From: Cardiocondyla obscurior
Taxonomy: Eukaryota > Arthropoda > Insecta > Hymenoptera > Formicidae
Reading direction: 5' to 3'
Assembly (NCBI RefSeq): GCF_019399895.1
Contig: NC_091871.1
Location: 1,517,001 to 1,581,000, forward strand
Length of the DNA: 64,000 nt
Part shown: positions 13,105 through 23,500 of the stretch, piece by piece
Layout: each line of letters begins with the position of its first letter
Position numbering within the stretch: the stretch's first letter is position 1
The notes under the pieces: model-generated
What the model saw: only the letters and a program-made list of their open reading frames with translations
The model's database searches: none
What the model was told of the DNA's origin: nothing
Made by a program: the position numbers and the translations under genes

Positions 13105-14825
13105 GCGTTTGGTGTTGAAAATCTTCAAAGTAGTCGCGAGCCGCCAGTTTTAGAGATAATACGGCTCGCACGTGAAGCTTCGGAGTTTAGAGACGCATAT
13201 TGCATGCAAGAAGAAGGCAAATAACCACTAAATAAACCACTTTTCCTCAGTATTTTTCCGAGGACTTACTACGTTTACACGCGGCAGGAATCACACAATT
13301 ATCAGGCTAACGGCTACTCCAGTCCTGCGATGGAGATCAAAATAATTTCCACGATTTTGATTGGGTAAAATGTTTTACTAATGAACTTCATATCAGATAG
13401 TAAATCAACAGGTAAAAATAAAATAATACGTGCGAGCAAATTACAAAGTATCTTTATTCGTGAGGTCGATTTTATGCTACTTTACCTTGAGAAAAAAAAA
13501 AGAAATTAACTTTTCAAATAAATTCAAGTATTTTGAAAGTGGGAAAGAAAATTTATTAATCGCCAACTCAATATCGGGTGAAAATGTTCCTTTCTGTTCC
13601 TGTTGACTTACTTATATATTAAAACAAGATATATATTATATCAACGAAAATTCATAACACTTGATATGAATCAATTAGTAATAAATACTGAATTTCTTTT
13701 TGTTTGTACACGAAAATAATGAACTTAAGACAGATTACAAACAATTTTCTGCATCAAAATATCGTTTGCAATCATAAGATTATTAAAAAAAAAAAAAAAA
13801 ATTGAAATAATAGTAATAACAATTATTACTTATTTATCGTAATATATATATGTATATATATATTAATAGAGAAGCAATTCGGCATAATATACATGTGTAA
13901 TGATTTAAATTTGAGTTTTGTATATTTGTAATAAAATAAATATTTAAAAACAGAGTGCTATTAAAAAGAGACTAATTAAAAAATTAAAATTAATCGAACA
14001 CATTGTCAAATTGCTTCCTGCCTTTTTTTGTTAAACTGTACAATAATTGCAAATGTGTACATCATGAAAAGTCGCTAGAAATAGCACGTACTAACAACGT
14101 CGGTTGTGCAATCACATTCCGAGTGTAAAATATAAATTGCTACAGATTTACAATTTAATTGCAATGGAGAAAAGCGTCGTTACGAAATAAATTGGACCCT
14201 GCGAGTCTCTGAAATCGTTTACATACTTATATACGCGTGATATATTCCTTTCGTCTATGCTACCTATGCAATCGTACTTACAAGTACTAGGCTTTCATTT
14301 TGTTTGCTCATAGTAAATAATTGAGTATTCAAAATGATCATTACCTCCTAATATTTCACAATACGATATTTTGCTTTAAAAAGATGAAGAGGTAATAGCA
14401 CGTATATTACATTTTTCTTTTGCAGTTTTTATCAATTTTTTCTTTTTTTTTTTTGTTCTTTTTTTTCTTTTAAGTATATTTATGACTAATAGACATGATT
14501 ATTTTGAGAGAAAAAAAATTACGACGAACCGAAGAATACTTTCTCGTACGCATTTTCACTCAAGTAAAAGAAATTAAGGCTATAACTTTATTTACTCGTT
14601 CGTTATGCGATTCGCACGTGAAGTGAACGGCTGGAGCTCAAGTGTGTGTGTTGCGCGAGCTCGATTGGTCTCGAAATACGACTTACTCTGAGTGTATAAA
14701 GATACCTTACACGTAAAATTTATAACAAACTCCGTTATACACCCAAAGGTAATTATACATATGTAAATATAACGTACATACATCTACAACACACGAAACT
14801 CCTATGTCTAGCGTATATACTTTAT
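13105..14825. other. AT-rich region between LEO1 and the DnaJ gene
   Basis: This lies upstream of LEO1 and downstream of the DnaJ gene, both on the minus strand, so it should hold the LEO1 promoter and the long DnaJ 3' UTR. It is very AT-rich, with poly-A/T runs near 13785-13801 and 14442-14470. No coding exon is supported. Confidence 0.45.
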
Positions 14826-16651
14826 CTATAATGCCTGCAGTTCTTGTAGCTTCCTACACGAGGGTGTTTCCAAATTTTTAGCCTTCATAAACAGATCTTG
14901 GTCTCCCAAGTTGCGTGCCTTCCACATTATGCCTTCTCCTATTAAAAAAATACACGAAAAATATTTTAAATAAAATTTTAAATTAAATTTAAACTAAAAA
15001 AAATATTTTTTTAAAGTATATAAAAACATGACCGAGACAAAGGAGATACGTACGATAATTCTTCTCTCTGGCACAGGTTTGCCTCAAATTACTCACGTAC
15101 TCCTCCTCAATTGAAATTTCTAGCCTACGTAAACTCCCTTGGTATTCACTGTGAAAGTTCTCTTTAACGTAATATGGCACTTTCAAAACCTGAGTTGTTC
15201 TCGCCACGGAATATTTTCTGTAAAAAAAAGTTTTATTTTATCCGAAAAAAAAAATAGATTAATATTGAAATAATTTATTAATTATACTTACGAACTCGCG
15301 TGCAGACTATATACCGGGTCAGATATGAAAAAACTGCTCATCATAGTTAACAATATTAACAACAGAACTGGCAACATCTGAAGAAACGTAGTGTAACCGT
15401 TTGCTTGCTGAGAATGAGCATGTTGTGCTTGCGCTTCCGACTGCCGCATCCATCTTCCGCCTGGACGACGCATATAAAATTCTTGCTGAGGAAAGCTGAC
15501 GCCGAAAAACATATTAAACAGCTCTTCAGCTGTAATATCAGCTAAAAAGACGATAAAAAGTTAAATTTAATGCACAAATTTGTATATTTTAACGAGTTTT
15601 AACACTTCTACCTTCAAATCCACGAGTGTAATTGTAATGCGTGTGACTTGCGCGACTGTGCGCGTTCTGCATGCGTTCCTCCTCAGAACCGTACATGTCG
15701 TACTGTTTCCGCTTCTCTGGGTCCGTAAGAATCGCGACTGCATTGCCAATAGCTATACAAAAACATATTTCTTGCATAAGTCCAAATACCTGTGCAGTAA
15801 CTAAGCACAATTTCTCCTTTTAAACGCACCCTTGAATGCTTCGGCGGCACCGGGTGCTTTATTCTTGTCGGGATGCAATTGAAGTGCCAGTTTTTTGTAA
15901 GCCTTCTTAATATCACTATCCGTGGCATCTTTGTTGACCCCCAGAATCTCGTAATAATCCTTACACTTTCTTATCCTGTGACAATCGAGTAAAAAAAAAT
16001 AAAATAAATAAAATAAAAAATAAAATAAAAAAATAAAATAAAAAATAAAATAAAATAAAATAAAAAATAAAATAAAATAAAAAATAAAATAAAAAAAATT
16101 ATAAAATAAAATAAAATAAAAATACATACATTTATACAAAGTAATTAAAGTATTCTTTGCACATAATGCAAGATATCTCTCAAGCAATAAAAATAACGCC
16201 AGAATACGAACCTCTTCACGTGATCCATCTGCTCTTTCGAGTAATCGGCATTACTCTGAGAATGTGTACTTTCCTTAGCCACATTTTGTCGCTTTCTAAC
16301 GTTAGGCTCAGCTGTCTCGGGCTTCCCGTTCTGCTTGGACAACACTGCCACTTCCGCCAGCAAATCTGCAAGTACAATTATTAAATTTTACCACAACTGC
16401 TGTCAAGAAAGGAAAAATGTACTCTCGCAGAAGCTGAAGGTCCAGCGTGACCCAGGTGCACAAGGATCAATGCAACAGTTTGCAGAGACGGGGGGGAGAA
16501 AGAGGAACGGTCACTTACCCTCGGCCTTCTTCGTCGGGTAGAGCTTCTGGGCCTTGCGGGCGAACTTCTCAGCCTCCTCGTACTTTCGTTCCCGCATATA
16601 CCGCTCGGCGAGCTCCGTGCACCGCTCCGCCTCATCTTTATTGCTGTCCAT
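14826..16651 (-). CDS. DnaJ homolog subfamily B member 12/14, ER tail-anchored co-chaperone
   Basis: This J-protein recruits Hsc70 at the ER surface for membrane-protein quality control. Minus-strand exons are 16651-16519, 16365-16212, 15975-15830, 15752-15612, 15541-15292, 15217-15054 and 14938-14826 (TAG), giving 366 residues. The start at MDSNKDEAERC matches the family N-terminus, so an in-frame upstream ATG is ignored. The J domain spans about residues 98-165 (DYYEILGVNKDATDSDIKKAY), with the HPD loop intact in LHPDKNKAPG. A G/F-type linker follows. One membrane segment sits near 245-265 (FLQMLPVLLLILLTMMSSFF). The DUF1977 C-terminal domain ends in LETPSCRKLQELQAL. It is head to head with RpL39. 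The animal DNAJB12/14 pair derives from one invertebrate gene, so no single symbol is given. Confidence 0.94.
15991..16131. repeat. (AAAAT)n-type microsatellite in a DnaJ intron
   Basis: About 140 bases consist almost only of AAAAT and AAAT units on the plus strand. They fill most of the intron before the J-domain exon and start about 15 bases from its acceptor. On the minus strand the units become an extended T-rich tract next to the splice site. Confidence 0.9.
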
Positions 16652-16962
16652 TCCCAAGGAGTCACGCGAACGTAGTGACGAGGCAGAATGGTAAATAACA
16701 CCGAGGCACGCGTGAAACTCCAAGCCCCGCGATACTTCACACCGACCGATTCAATTGCACGGTTACGTCACGCGCATCGTCACAGCTGAGCAGCGCTGGG
16801 ACGTGACTGGACCTGTCGTCGACTCCGCGAGCAACAGCAATCGGTTTGCCTCCCGGCCGCGACGTCGTACTTGTTGAACGCGGATTGGCCAAGGAGTGGA
16901 GAGCGAAAGAAAAACCACTGCGCGATTTGACGCCGCGAAACGAACCAAAAGAAGAGCCCAAT

Positions 16963-16993
16963 CCACAGACTTCTATAATATAGAAGTCTGTGG
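16963..16993. promoter_or_regulatory. Perfect 31-bp inverted repeat in the DnaJ/RpL39 divergent promoter
   Basis: Two 15-base arms (16963-16977 and 16979-16993) are exact reverse complements around a single central A. The flanks CCCAATC repeat in direct orientation on both sides. It sits about 140 bp upstream of the RpL39 ATG and 310 bp upstream of the DnaJ ATG. It could be a cruciform, a dimeric factor site or a tiny foldback remnant; its function is unknown. Confidence 0.85.
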
Positions 16994-17085
16994 CCCAATC
17001 ACTATAGAGAATATAGTTGTTGCCATCTATCAGATGGTTTCGCGAAAAGTGTTTTGTGAACACATGTGGAACGTTCGTGCTTCAC

Positions 17086-17104
17086 GATCTTTCACTTCAC
17101 GTGT
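17086..17104 (+). promoter_or_regulatory. Candidate TCT initiator and E-box of RpL39
   Basis: GATCTTTCAC resembles the pyrimidine-rich TCT initiator found at ribosomal protein genes, with C+1 at about 17089. That would give a 5' UTR of about 40 bases. A CACGTG E-box follows at 17098-17103. This is inference from motif and position only. Confidence 0.35.
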
Positions 17105-17129
17105 TGTTGGAGAAGCGTCAGTAGGCGCG

Positions 17130-17733
17130 ATGGTGAGTTTTGTTAATTCTATCCGTTTATATTGTTGCGATCTTAATTTTTTGCACGCGAAAGTGCTCAG
17201 CGGTCGCGGCTGTGGGTTCTGATTTTCTTTCGTGTCTGTTTCAGTCGGCTCACAAAACGTTTATCATCAAGCGGAAGCTCGCGAAGAAGCTGAAGCAAAA
17301 CAGACCGATTCCACAATGGGTGAGAATGCGCACTGGCAATACCATTCGGTAGGTTCGAGCTTAATTAATTAATTAATTAATTAAGGGATATTGTTTACGT
17401 TTGTACGTGGCGTAAAAAAATGCACTTGCTTATTTAAACTGTAAGGATAATTACGTTACTTTTAATTTACCTGTATAGGTTAAGTATGTGTCCCGGTTTC
17501 TTGTATATGATTTCATAAAATATATTTTTTTAAATTAATACATAAATCACTGAAATAATTATAATTAAAAAATAATTATAAAATAATTTAAAGTAATTTA
17601 ATAATATAAAAATTATCTAATAAAAGATTAAAGATTATAAGGGTTTATATTAAAGTTAAAAATTTTTTCTTCCTCTGTTTTCAGGTACAATGCAAAAAGG
17701 CGTCACTGGAGAAGAACTAAGCTAAAGTTGTAA
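17130..17733 (+). CDS. RpL39: 60S ribosomal protein L39 (eL39)
   Basis: eL39 is a tiny basic protein that lines the ribosomal exit tunnel. Exons are 17130-17132, 17245-17348 and 17685-17733, giving 51 residues, the family's exact length. The first exon contributes only the ATG: GT follows it directly and the acceptor joins TCG, giving MSAHKTFIIKRKLAKKLKQ. The PIPQWVRMRTGN and RRHWRRTKLKL blocks are diagnostic. Poly(A) signals AATAAA occur near 17762 and 17790. It is head to head with the DnaJ gene and convergent with the mitochondrial uL22m gene about 235 bases further on. The intron directly after the start codon recurs in LSM2 in this window. Confidence 0.97.
17362..17384. repeat. (TTAA)n repeat in RpL39 intron 2
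   Basis: About six copies of TTAA lie just inside the intron, close to the donor. The run is self-complementary. Confidence 0.85.
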
Positions 17734-17968
17734 ATCACCTAGTTCTGTATCTCCAAATAATTAATAAAAATATTGCTGGTGTATCTTGAAAATAAAATGT
17801 CATCTGTTCAATATCAATGCAACTTGTATGTTACTATCACTCGAATAATGTACAACCGAAAATAAAACGAGTCTTACAATAGTCAAAAAATTGCTTGTAG
17901 TGAATTATTTCAATAATTATAATTACAATTAGTCTTTATTTAACAATGTTAATAATGTATTTACGGTA

Positions 17969-18855
17969 TTACAAAGAGTTCGGTATTTTGCGGTTATGTG
18001 TACTTTTCATGTAATCTTCCAACAGTTCCTCGCCAGTCTTAGGATACGGTAGGTGATAAATTTTAGGCGGCGGACCTTCCTCCAAGCGTACGAAGTAATG
18101 ACAATACCTATAATGGATTACTCCCATACGTCCTTTGGCGTGGCGTCGTATACCCTTTATTACGATACCTTTTTTACAGAATGATTCCGCTGCAAGAAAA
18201 ACATTTATTTCTATAATGCTTAATCAAATTATTCAAATATAATAAATAAGTAGATCGATTTGTAAATTTTATTTGTACGTAACAATTATTTAAACTGACA
18301 CTTAATTTAGTTGACACACTCACCGATCCACAAATTACTTTTAAACTCAACGTTATGCTCTTGAACGGCCAGATTTTGAGCCTCCAATATAACTTCCTTT
18401 GCAATTACCGCGCCTTTTTTACATAAGAAACTTAACTGCTTCACAGCCTCGTCCACGGACATTCCTCGTACAAAGCTCGCGATGTACCACATTTTTTTCG
18501 GGCTGTACTTTATATTAGCCTTCATATGGCACACGTACTAACGAACAAATATATAATAATATACAATTATTAACAATTTGATGACGCAACTTGGTAGTTA
18601 AAAAAACTTGCGTAATAAACTTACAGCAGGCCGTCTTTCTTCGCCCGGCTTTTGTGGTGGAAATATACTTTCATTGTACGTTAGAAAATGAAAGTTGGTC
18701 TTATCGTCTTTCAATTCGTTTTTACACCGTAGTGCGGAAATATGAAAATTGCATGCTGGAGTAAGGTTTGTGACAGTTGACAGTACATTTGTCCTATTTG
18801 TAGCAGATTTCCCATACGAAACTAAGTGTTTGATGCACTGACGAATACTTTGCAT
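17969..18855 (-). CDS. mRpL22: Mitochondrial large ribosomal subunit protein uL22m
   Basis: This is the mitochondrial homologue of bacterial L22, which sits at the exit tunnel of the mitoribosome. Minus-strand exons are 18855-18625, 18537-18324 and 18189-17969 (TAA), giving 221 residues. The first 40 residues are basic and Ser/Thr rich without acids (MQSIRQCIKHLVSYGKSATN), as in a mitochondrial presequence. The L22 core follows: IKYSPKKMWYIASFVRGMSV, EAVKQLSFLCKKGAVIAKEVI, and RRHAKGRMGVIHYRYCHYFV. The stop lies close to the convergent RpL39 3' end, so the two 3' UTRs may overlap. Confidence 0.94.
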
Positions 18856-19443
18856 GTTGTACTGAAATAAAAAATTTTGTTATTAATAATAAAATTATTT
18901 GGATAACTTGGAGACTTTTTTTAATCTAATGGAAATATAACAAATTTTATTAAGGTTCAATAAATTCAATAAATAAATCGATTGTCATAAAATAATATTT
19001 TCTGCAAGGAAAAGTGTATAACCTATAAAAATCGTTTAAATTCTATAACTTCCACATTAAATTATAAACGCACTTACCGTAAATAAAATATTTTATTTCT
19101 ATGAAAAAGATTATCAATTTCCAAATGTATGATGTATTGTTTTATATAAATTGTTCTATATTTCACAGAAAAAAATTAATTTTATAGCGCAGAAATACAG
19201 AAACTTGCGCTTCTCGCGCATCGATACTCTAACCTTTAAATGATAAATTAATTAATAGATGCAGTAGATGCAACTAAACACTTGTTGTTTTTACAACTTA
19301 TTGAAGTTAACGAGTTGTAATGACAACGAACCGACCTTTGGTAAAACTGTCATAAAAATTTTAATCTCGCGTATCGTGTTATAATACAATATAGTAACAA
19401 AAATAACTGTATGAATACAATATAATTTCTCTACGTAAGGTAT
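18856..19443. other. AT-rich spacer between uL22m and ETFA
   Basis: This holds the uL22m promoter and the ETFA 3' UTR, both on the minus strand. It is strongly AT-rich. No coding exon or clear core-promoter motif is visible. Confidence 0.45.
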
Positions 19444-20733
19444 TTATAATTTCTCTGTTAGCTCGGGAACGGCTTTAAACAAGTCCGCGACTAATCCGTA
19501 ATCCGCTACTTGGAAGATAGGAGCCTCTGGATCTTTATTGATAGCCACAATCGTCTTAGAGTCCTTCATACCGGCGAGATGTTGAATCGCTCCCGAAATT
19601 CCGACCGCTATGTAGAGATTCTAAAATTTAATTTAATTTAATTTTATTATACTCAAAGAATTAAGAAAGCTTCGAGAACAGAGCCAACAATAAAACATGT
19701 TACATTAATTATTAATTAATTATTAATTTATTACTGCTGTTTAACTTACGGGTGCAATAATTTTTCCAGTCTGCCCGACTTGCATATCATTCGGCACGAA
19801 ACCGGCGTCGACCGCGGCGCGTGACGCTCCTACTGCCGCGTTAAGCTTATCCGCCAGCGTGTACAACAGCTGAAAGTTTTCCCCTGACTTCATTCCGCGC
19901 CCGCCGGAGATCACCACCTTGGCGGACGTCAATTCCGGTCTGTCAGACTTGCTTAGCTCTTGCTTAACGTAATCTACTTGATTGGCGGTGTAATCGCCAA
20001 CGGGGACACTCTCGCATTTGGCATCGCCACCCTCCAGAGGCAGAGATTCAAAGGCAGTGCCTCTCACCGACACTACCTTCACGTTGTCCTTGGACTTGAG
20101 AGTTTGGATGGCATTGCCGGCGTAGATAGTACGCACGAAGGTATCGGGGGCCTTTACGTTCGTGATGTCGCTTATCGGAGATACATCCAGCTTAGCTGCA
20201 ACCTTAATTAGAAATTCATATGTAAATTAGCATACACAACTGACACTGCTGGTGTTAATTCTTAACGTAATAATGAAACGTGAACTGACTCTGGGAAGCA
20301 GGGCTTTGCCAAATGCACTTGCACCAGCCAGTATGTGCGTGAACTTGTGCTCACTGCAGAGCTTGAGTATGAGCGGCGTCAAGGACTCTGCAGTGAAGCC
20401 CTTGAACGCGTCGCTGTCCGCGAGGAAGACCTTGGACACTCCCTTGGCCTTACATGCATTTTGGGCCACAGTTTCGCACTTGGTACCGGCTACTAGGACA
20501 CTGACGTCACCACCGATCTTTTTGGCAGCTGTCAATGTGTTGCAGGTGAGCGGCAGGAGACTCTCGTTGTTGTGCTCCGCGATGACCAAGGTAGACTCGT
20601 AGCGTACGAGTGAGCTGAACTGAAATCGAGCGATGCTCGTAAGAATTTAACAATTTGAGGGAAATTTAACTCGAGGAGGACGCTTGCTTACTTTGCTCGT
20701 GCTTCGCAGCGTCTTCACGCAGGTGGAAAACAT
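19444..20733 (-). CDS. ETFA: Electron transfer flavoprotein subunit alpha
   Basis: ETF alpha pairs with ETF beta in the mitochondrial matrix. It binds FAD and passes electrons from acyl-CoA dehydrogenases to ETF-ubiquinone oxidoreductase. Minus-strand exons are 20733-20692, 20619-20290, 20202-19750 and 19620-19444 (TAA), giving 333 residues, the normal length. All introns are in phase 0. The N-terminus (MFSTCVKTLRSTSKFSSLVRY) is a typical matrix presequence. The N-terminal domain follows (VIAEHNNESLLPLTCNTL), then KVVISGGRGMKSGENFQLL. The FAD-binding domain carries GASRAAVDAGFVPNDMQVGQ, PNLYIAVGISGAIQH and AINKDPEAPIFQVADYG. It is head to head with LSM2, about 520 bases apart. Confidence 0.96.
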
Positions 20734-21254
20734 TGTTGCGGAGTTCTGTGCGTTTCTTTTCACTTGGATCGTCGATCTGTAAAATAAAAAAATAGCCGTT
20801 CTTAATCAGTGATGACCAGGTCCAAAGTCCCGCTGAGTTACATCGACTAGCAAACACATTATTAACACATCGAAACACGCAAGGTATAAATTAAAAAAAT
20901 TACATTTGGTTTATTGTACATTAATTTGCATATCTGTATTTAATAAAATAATATATATATTGATATTTTACGTTTCGTAAAAGCGACGATGTCGAAACAA
21001 GTTCTTCGTGATGTTGTCGGTGTGACAATTCAGCTTTAGAAGCTTTAGGTTTGCTCAGTTTGCCCGCCCGGTTGCCTCAGTTCAGAACAACTGCAAGGAA
21101 CAAACCGGAGTTTCATGCTTCGCTCTTGTCGGTTTGCCGCTTTGTGGTTCTCTTATAAGTTAGGTTACCAATTCATCGGCAAGACGCAACGCATTTCTCA
21201 TTATAAATAATTATAAGCCGACATATGCGAATATAGTGACCCCGAGGATTAATT
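20734..21254. promoter_or_regulatory. Bidirectional promoter region, ETFA / LSM2
   Basis: The two start codons are 521 bases apart and point away from each other, so both promoters must lie here. The half near LSM2 (about 21020-21190) is less AT-rich and carries repeated GGTTTG and GGTTGC words. No TATA box is evident. Confidence 0.5.
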
Positions 21255-21815
21255 ATGGTGAGTATTAAACAATTGAGTGAGGATTTTAGTAACATTCGAC
21301 TTCCCCGTGCGATGTATCTGAATTAAAAAAATTAATTCTGTGTTTTTATTTTATATATTTAATTGCAGTTGTTCTATTCCTTTTTTAAATCCTTAATTGG
21401 AAAGGACGTAGTAGTAGAATTGAAGAATGACCTCAGGTAAGTCATTACACGACTACAATGTAATTTAAAGTCGCAATTGCATTATGAGATTTTTGTTTCA
21501 GCATCTGTGGCACTTTGTATTCTGTTGACCAGTACTTAAACATAAAATTGGCTGATATCAGTGTGACAGATTCGGAGAAATATCCCCACATGGTAAATTA
21601 TTAATTAATATTTTTTTACAAATTAATGCGCTAAACCTGATATTAATAATAATACGACGTCTTGTATATTAAATTTTAAATTGCAGTTATCAGTAAAGAA
21701 CTGCTTCATTCGCGGATCTGTGGTGAGATACGTGCAACTTCCAGTGGATGAAGTAGACATTCATCTTCTGACTGAAGCAGCAAGAAGGGAAGCAATGAAC
21801 GCCCAAGCGAGATAG
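21255..21815 (+). CDS. LSM2: U6 snRNA-associated Sm-like protein LSm2
   Basis: LSm2 belongs to the LSm1-7 ring (cytoplasmic mRNA decay) and the LSm2-8 ring (U6 snRNA binding). Exons are 21255-21257, 21369-21436, 21502-21592 and 21687-21815, giving 96 residues. The first exon is the ATG alone, joined to TTG to give MLFYSFFKSLIGKDVVVELK. Sm motif 1 (VVVELKNDLSICGTLYSVDQ) and Sm motif 2 (FIRGSVVRYVQLP) are intact. YLNIKLADISVTD and KYPHMLSVKNC are also near-invariant. It is convergent with the carbonyl reductase gene. Confidence 0.97.
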
Positions 21816-22155
21816 TTTACAATTCTAATATGGTTGATATCAAAAATTCATTATCTCCCTTCAATTATATATATCTTTCACATTTAGCATAAAAATAATA
21901 TATGAAATCGTCTTGTATATTCATAAAAAAAAGTTTTTTTTTCTCTTACGTGGATAATATAACAATTCTTCCATACATTTACTTTGCTTTACTTTAAAAT
22001 ATAAGAAATATTTGTAAGTGTACAGGTTTACATTTATTTGGTGGACATTAATATTTAATTTTTGTTAGAGTGAGTACGTCCCTCGTATATTTATTTGTTC
22101 GTGTTAGATATTCTAAAAATGATTAATGCAATCTGGTAAATTCGTTTGTGTGCAA
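21816..22155. other. Convergent 3' spacer, LSM2 / carbonyl reductase
   Basis: This AT-rich spacer carries the 3' UTRs of two converging genes. No coding exon is seen. Confidence 0.5.
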
Positions 22156-23422
22156 TTACTTCCATTCCGACAACGTTTTATCCAGCCAAATGTATTTCCC
22201 TTTTATCTCCGTGTTCTCGGGTAGCAATGCGCAATAAACAGGAGCTATGGCTCCCTGTTCCGGTGTGAGAGTTCCCTTGTGACTGGTCATGTCTGTGTCT
22301 ACGTATCCCGGGTGCACCGCGTTTACCGCGATGTCTTTTTGCGGATCTGCGTTGAACATGTTCTGGTGAACGCAAGCTAAAGCGGTAACGCCAATCTTAC
22401 TCATCGCGTACGCGGAACGTGACCAGCCGGCTTCCAAATGCTTTCCAGCTTTTGCAGCGCTAGAAATAAATCACACGTGTATAAATCTTTCCAACAGTTT
22501 AACATATAAATAAATTAATTTATTTAAGAATATTGAGCTCACTCGACAAATTCGCGCATGAGTTCGTCCAGTTCAGCCTCGGTCAGGTTCGGGTTAGCGA
22601 ACTTTTGTTTCAACGCCTCGCCAGTCATGTTAGACAAACGCCCGGCGCTACTAGAAACGTGAACCACGCGGGCGTGCGGTCTGAGTAATGGATAAAGAGC
22701 AGAGCATACTCTGCGCAAGCTGAAGTAGTTAACTCGCACCGTCTCTTCTGCTTGAACGCTGAAGGGTTCGGTAGCATTCGTCTATAATAAATACAATTAA
22801 AAAAATAAAACGTTACTTTGCAAAATTATATACTGAATAATTTCTATCAAAGTAAGCCTTAAATAAAGAGTTGTAAATATGTGAAACAATATCAGTTCGA
22901 TTATTAATTACTGTGCGTTTACTTTGAATGCTATGGCTGCATTATTAATCAGAACGTCGAGGCCGTTATATGTATTTTGCAAGTAATCTCTGAATGTATT
23001 GACACTGTTGTCATCATTGATGTCCAACTGATGAAACTTTGGGTCCAAACCCTGCTTTTTCAGCTCGTCGACGGCATTCAAGCCACGCGTGGTGTCGCGA
23101 GCTGTCAGATAGACGATCCCGTCGTATTGCTGACAAAGAGCTTTGACAATGGCAAAGCCTATGCCCTTATTGCCGCCAGTTACCTAACCAGAATATAACG
23201 TAATATTAGCGGAAATCTGCCGATTCTTGTAGATCTCGCATAAAATAAATATATTTCCACTAAAGATAAAATAAAATCTAATTAAATATCAAGAAGTACA
23301 AAGCGAAGTAAAAAGACCAGATCAAAATCATTCTTTTGGATCAGACTACGGTTAATTAAAAGAAAAAAAAAAAGGATTAACAAAGCAAAGCAATTACGTA
23401 CCACAGCCACGCGTCCCGTCAT
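22156..23422 (-). CDS. Carbonyl reductase [NADPH] 1-like, short-chain dehydrogenase
   Basis: This is a monomeric cytosolic SDR that reduces quinones, aldehydes and ketones with NADPH. Minus-strand exons are 23422-23402, 23183-22923, 22781-22543 and 22459-22156 (TAA), giving 274 residues, the CBR1/CBR3 length. The cofactor motif TGGNKGIG sits at residues 9-16 and starts MTGRVAVV. LINNAAIAF is the NNAG-type motif. The catalytic Ser lies in VVHVSSSAGRLS and the Tyr/Lys pair in YAMSKIG. AVHPGYVDTDMTSHKG matches the family's PG motif. The long insert before the YxxxK motif (MREFVEDAAKAGKH) is typical of monomeric carbonyl reductases. A TATA box and a palindromic E-box lie just upstream. Insects often have several copies, so I give no symbol. 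Confidence 0.94.
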
Positions 23423-23479
23423 CGTTGTTCAATTGTAATTGCAATAAACTGTAATATAATTCTATCCACAACGTTCCTT

Positions 23480-23500
23480 TATTTATACGGCCACGTGGCC
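23480..23500 (-). promoter_or_regulatory. TATA box next to a palindromic E-box, carbonyl reductase promoter
   Basis: On the minus strand GTATAAATAAAG places a good TATA box at 23480-23488, about 60 bases upstream of the ATG. Directly upstream at 23489-23500 is the perfect 12-base palindrome GGCCACGTGGCC, with a CACGTG E-box core for a bHLH dimer. Spacing fits a TATA-driven gene with a short 5' UTR. Confidence 0.6.

Noticed and set aside
16660..16723. Upstream in-frame ATG of the DnaJ gene
   Set aside because: The family N-terminus starts at MDSNKDEAE, and the extra residues (MEFHACLGVIYHS) have no counterpart.
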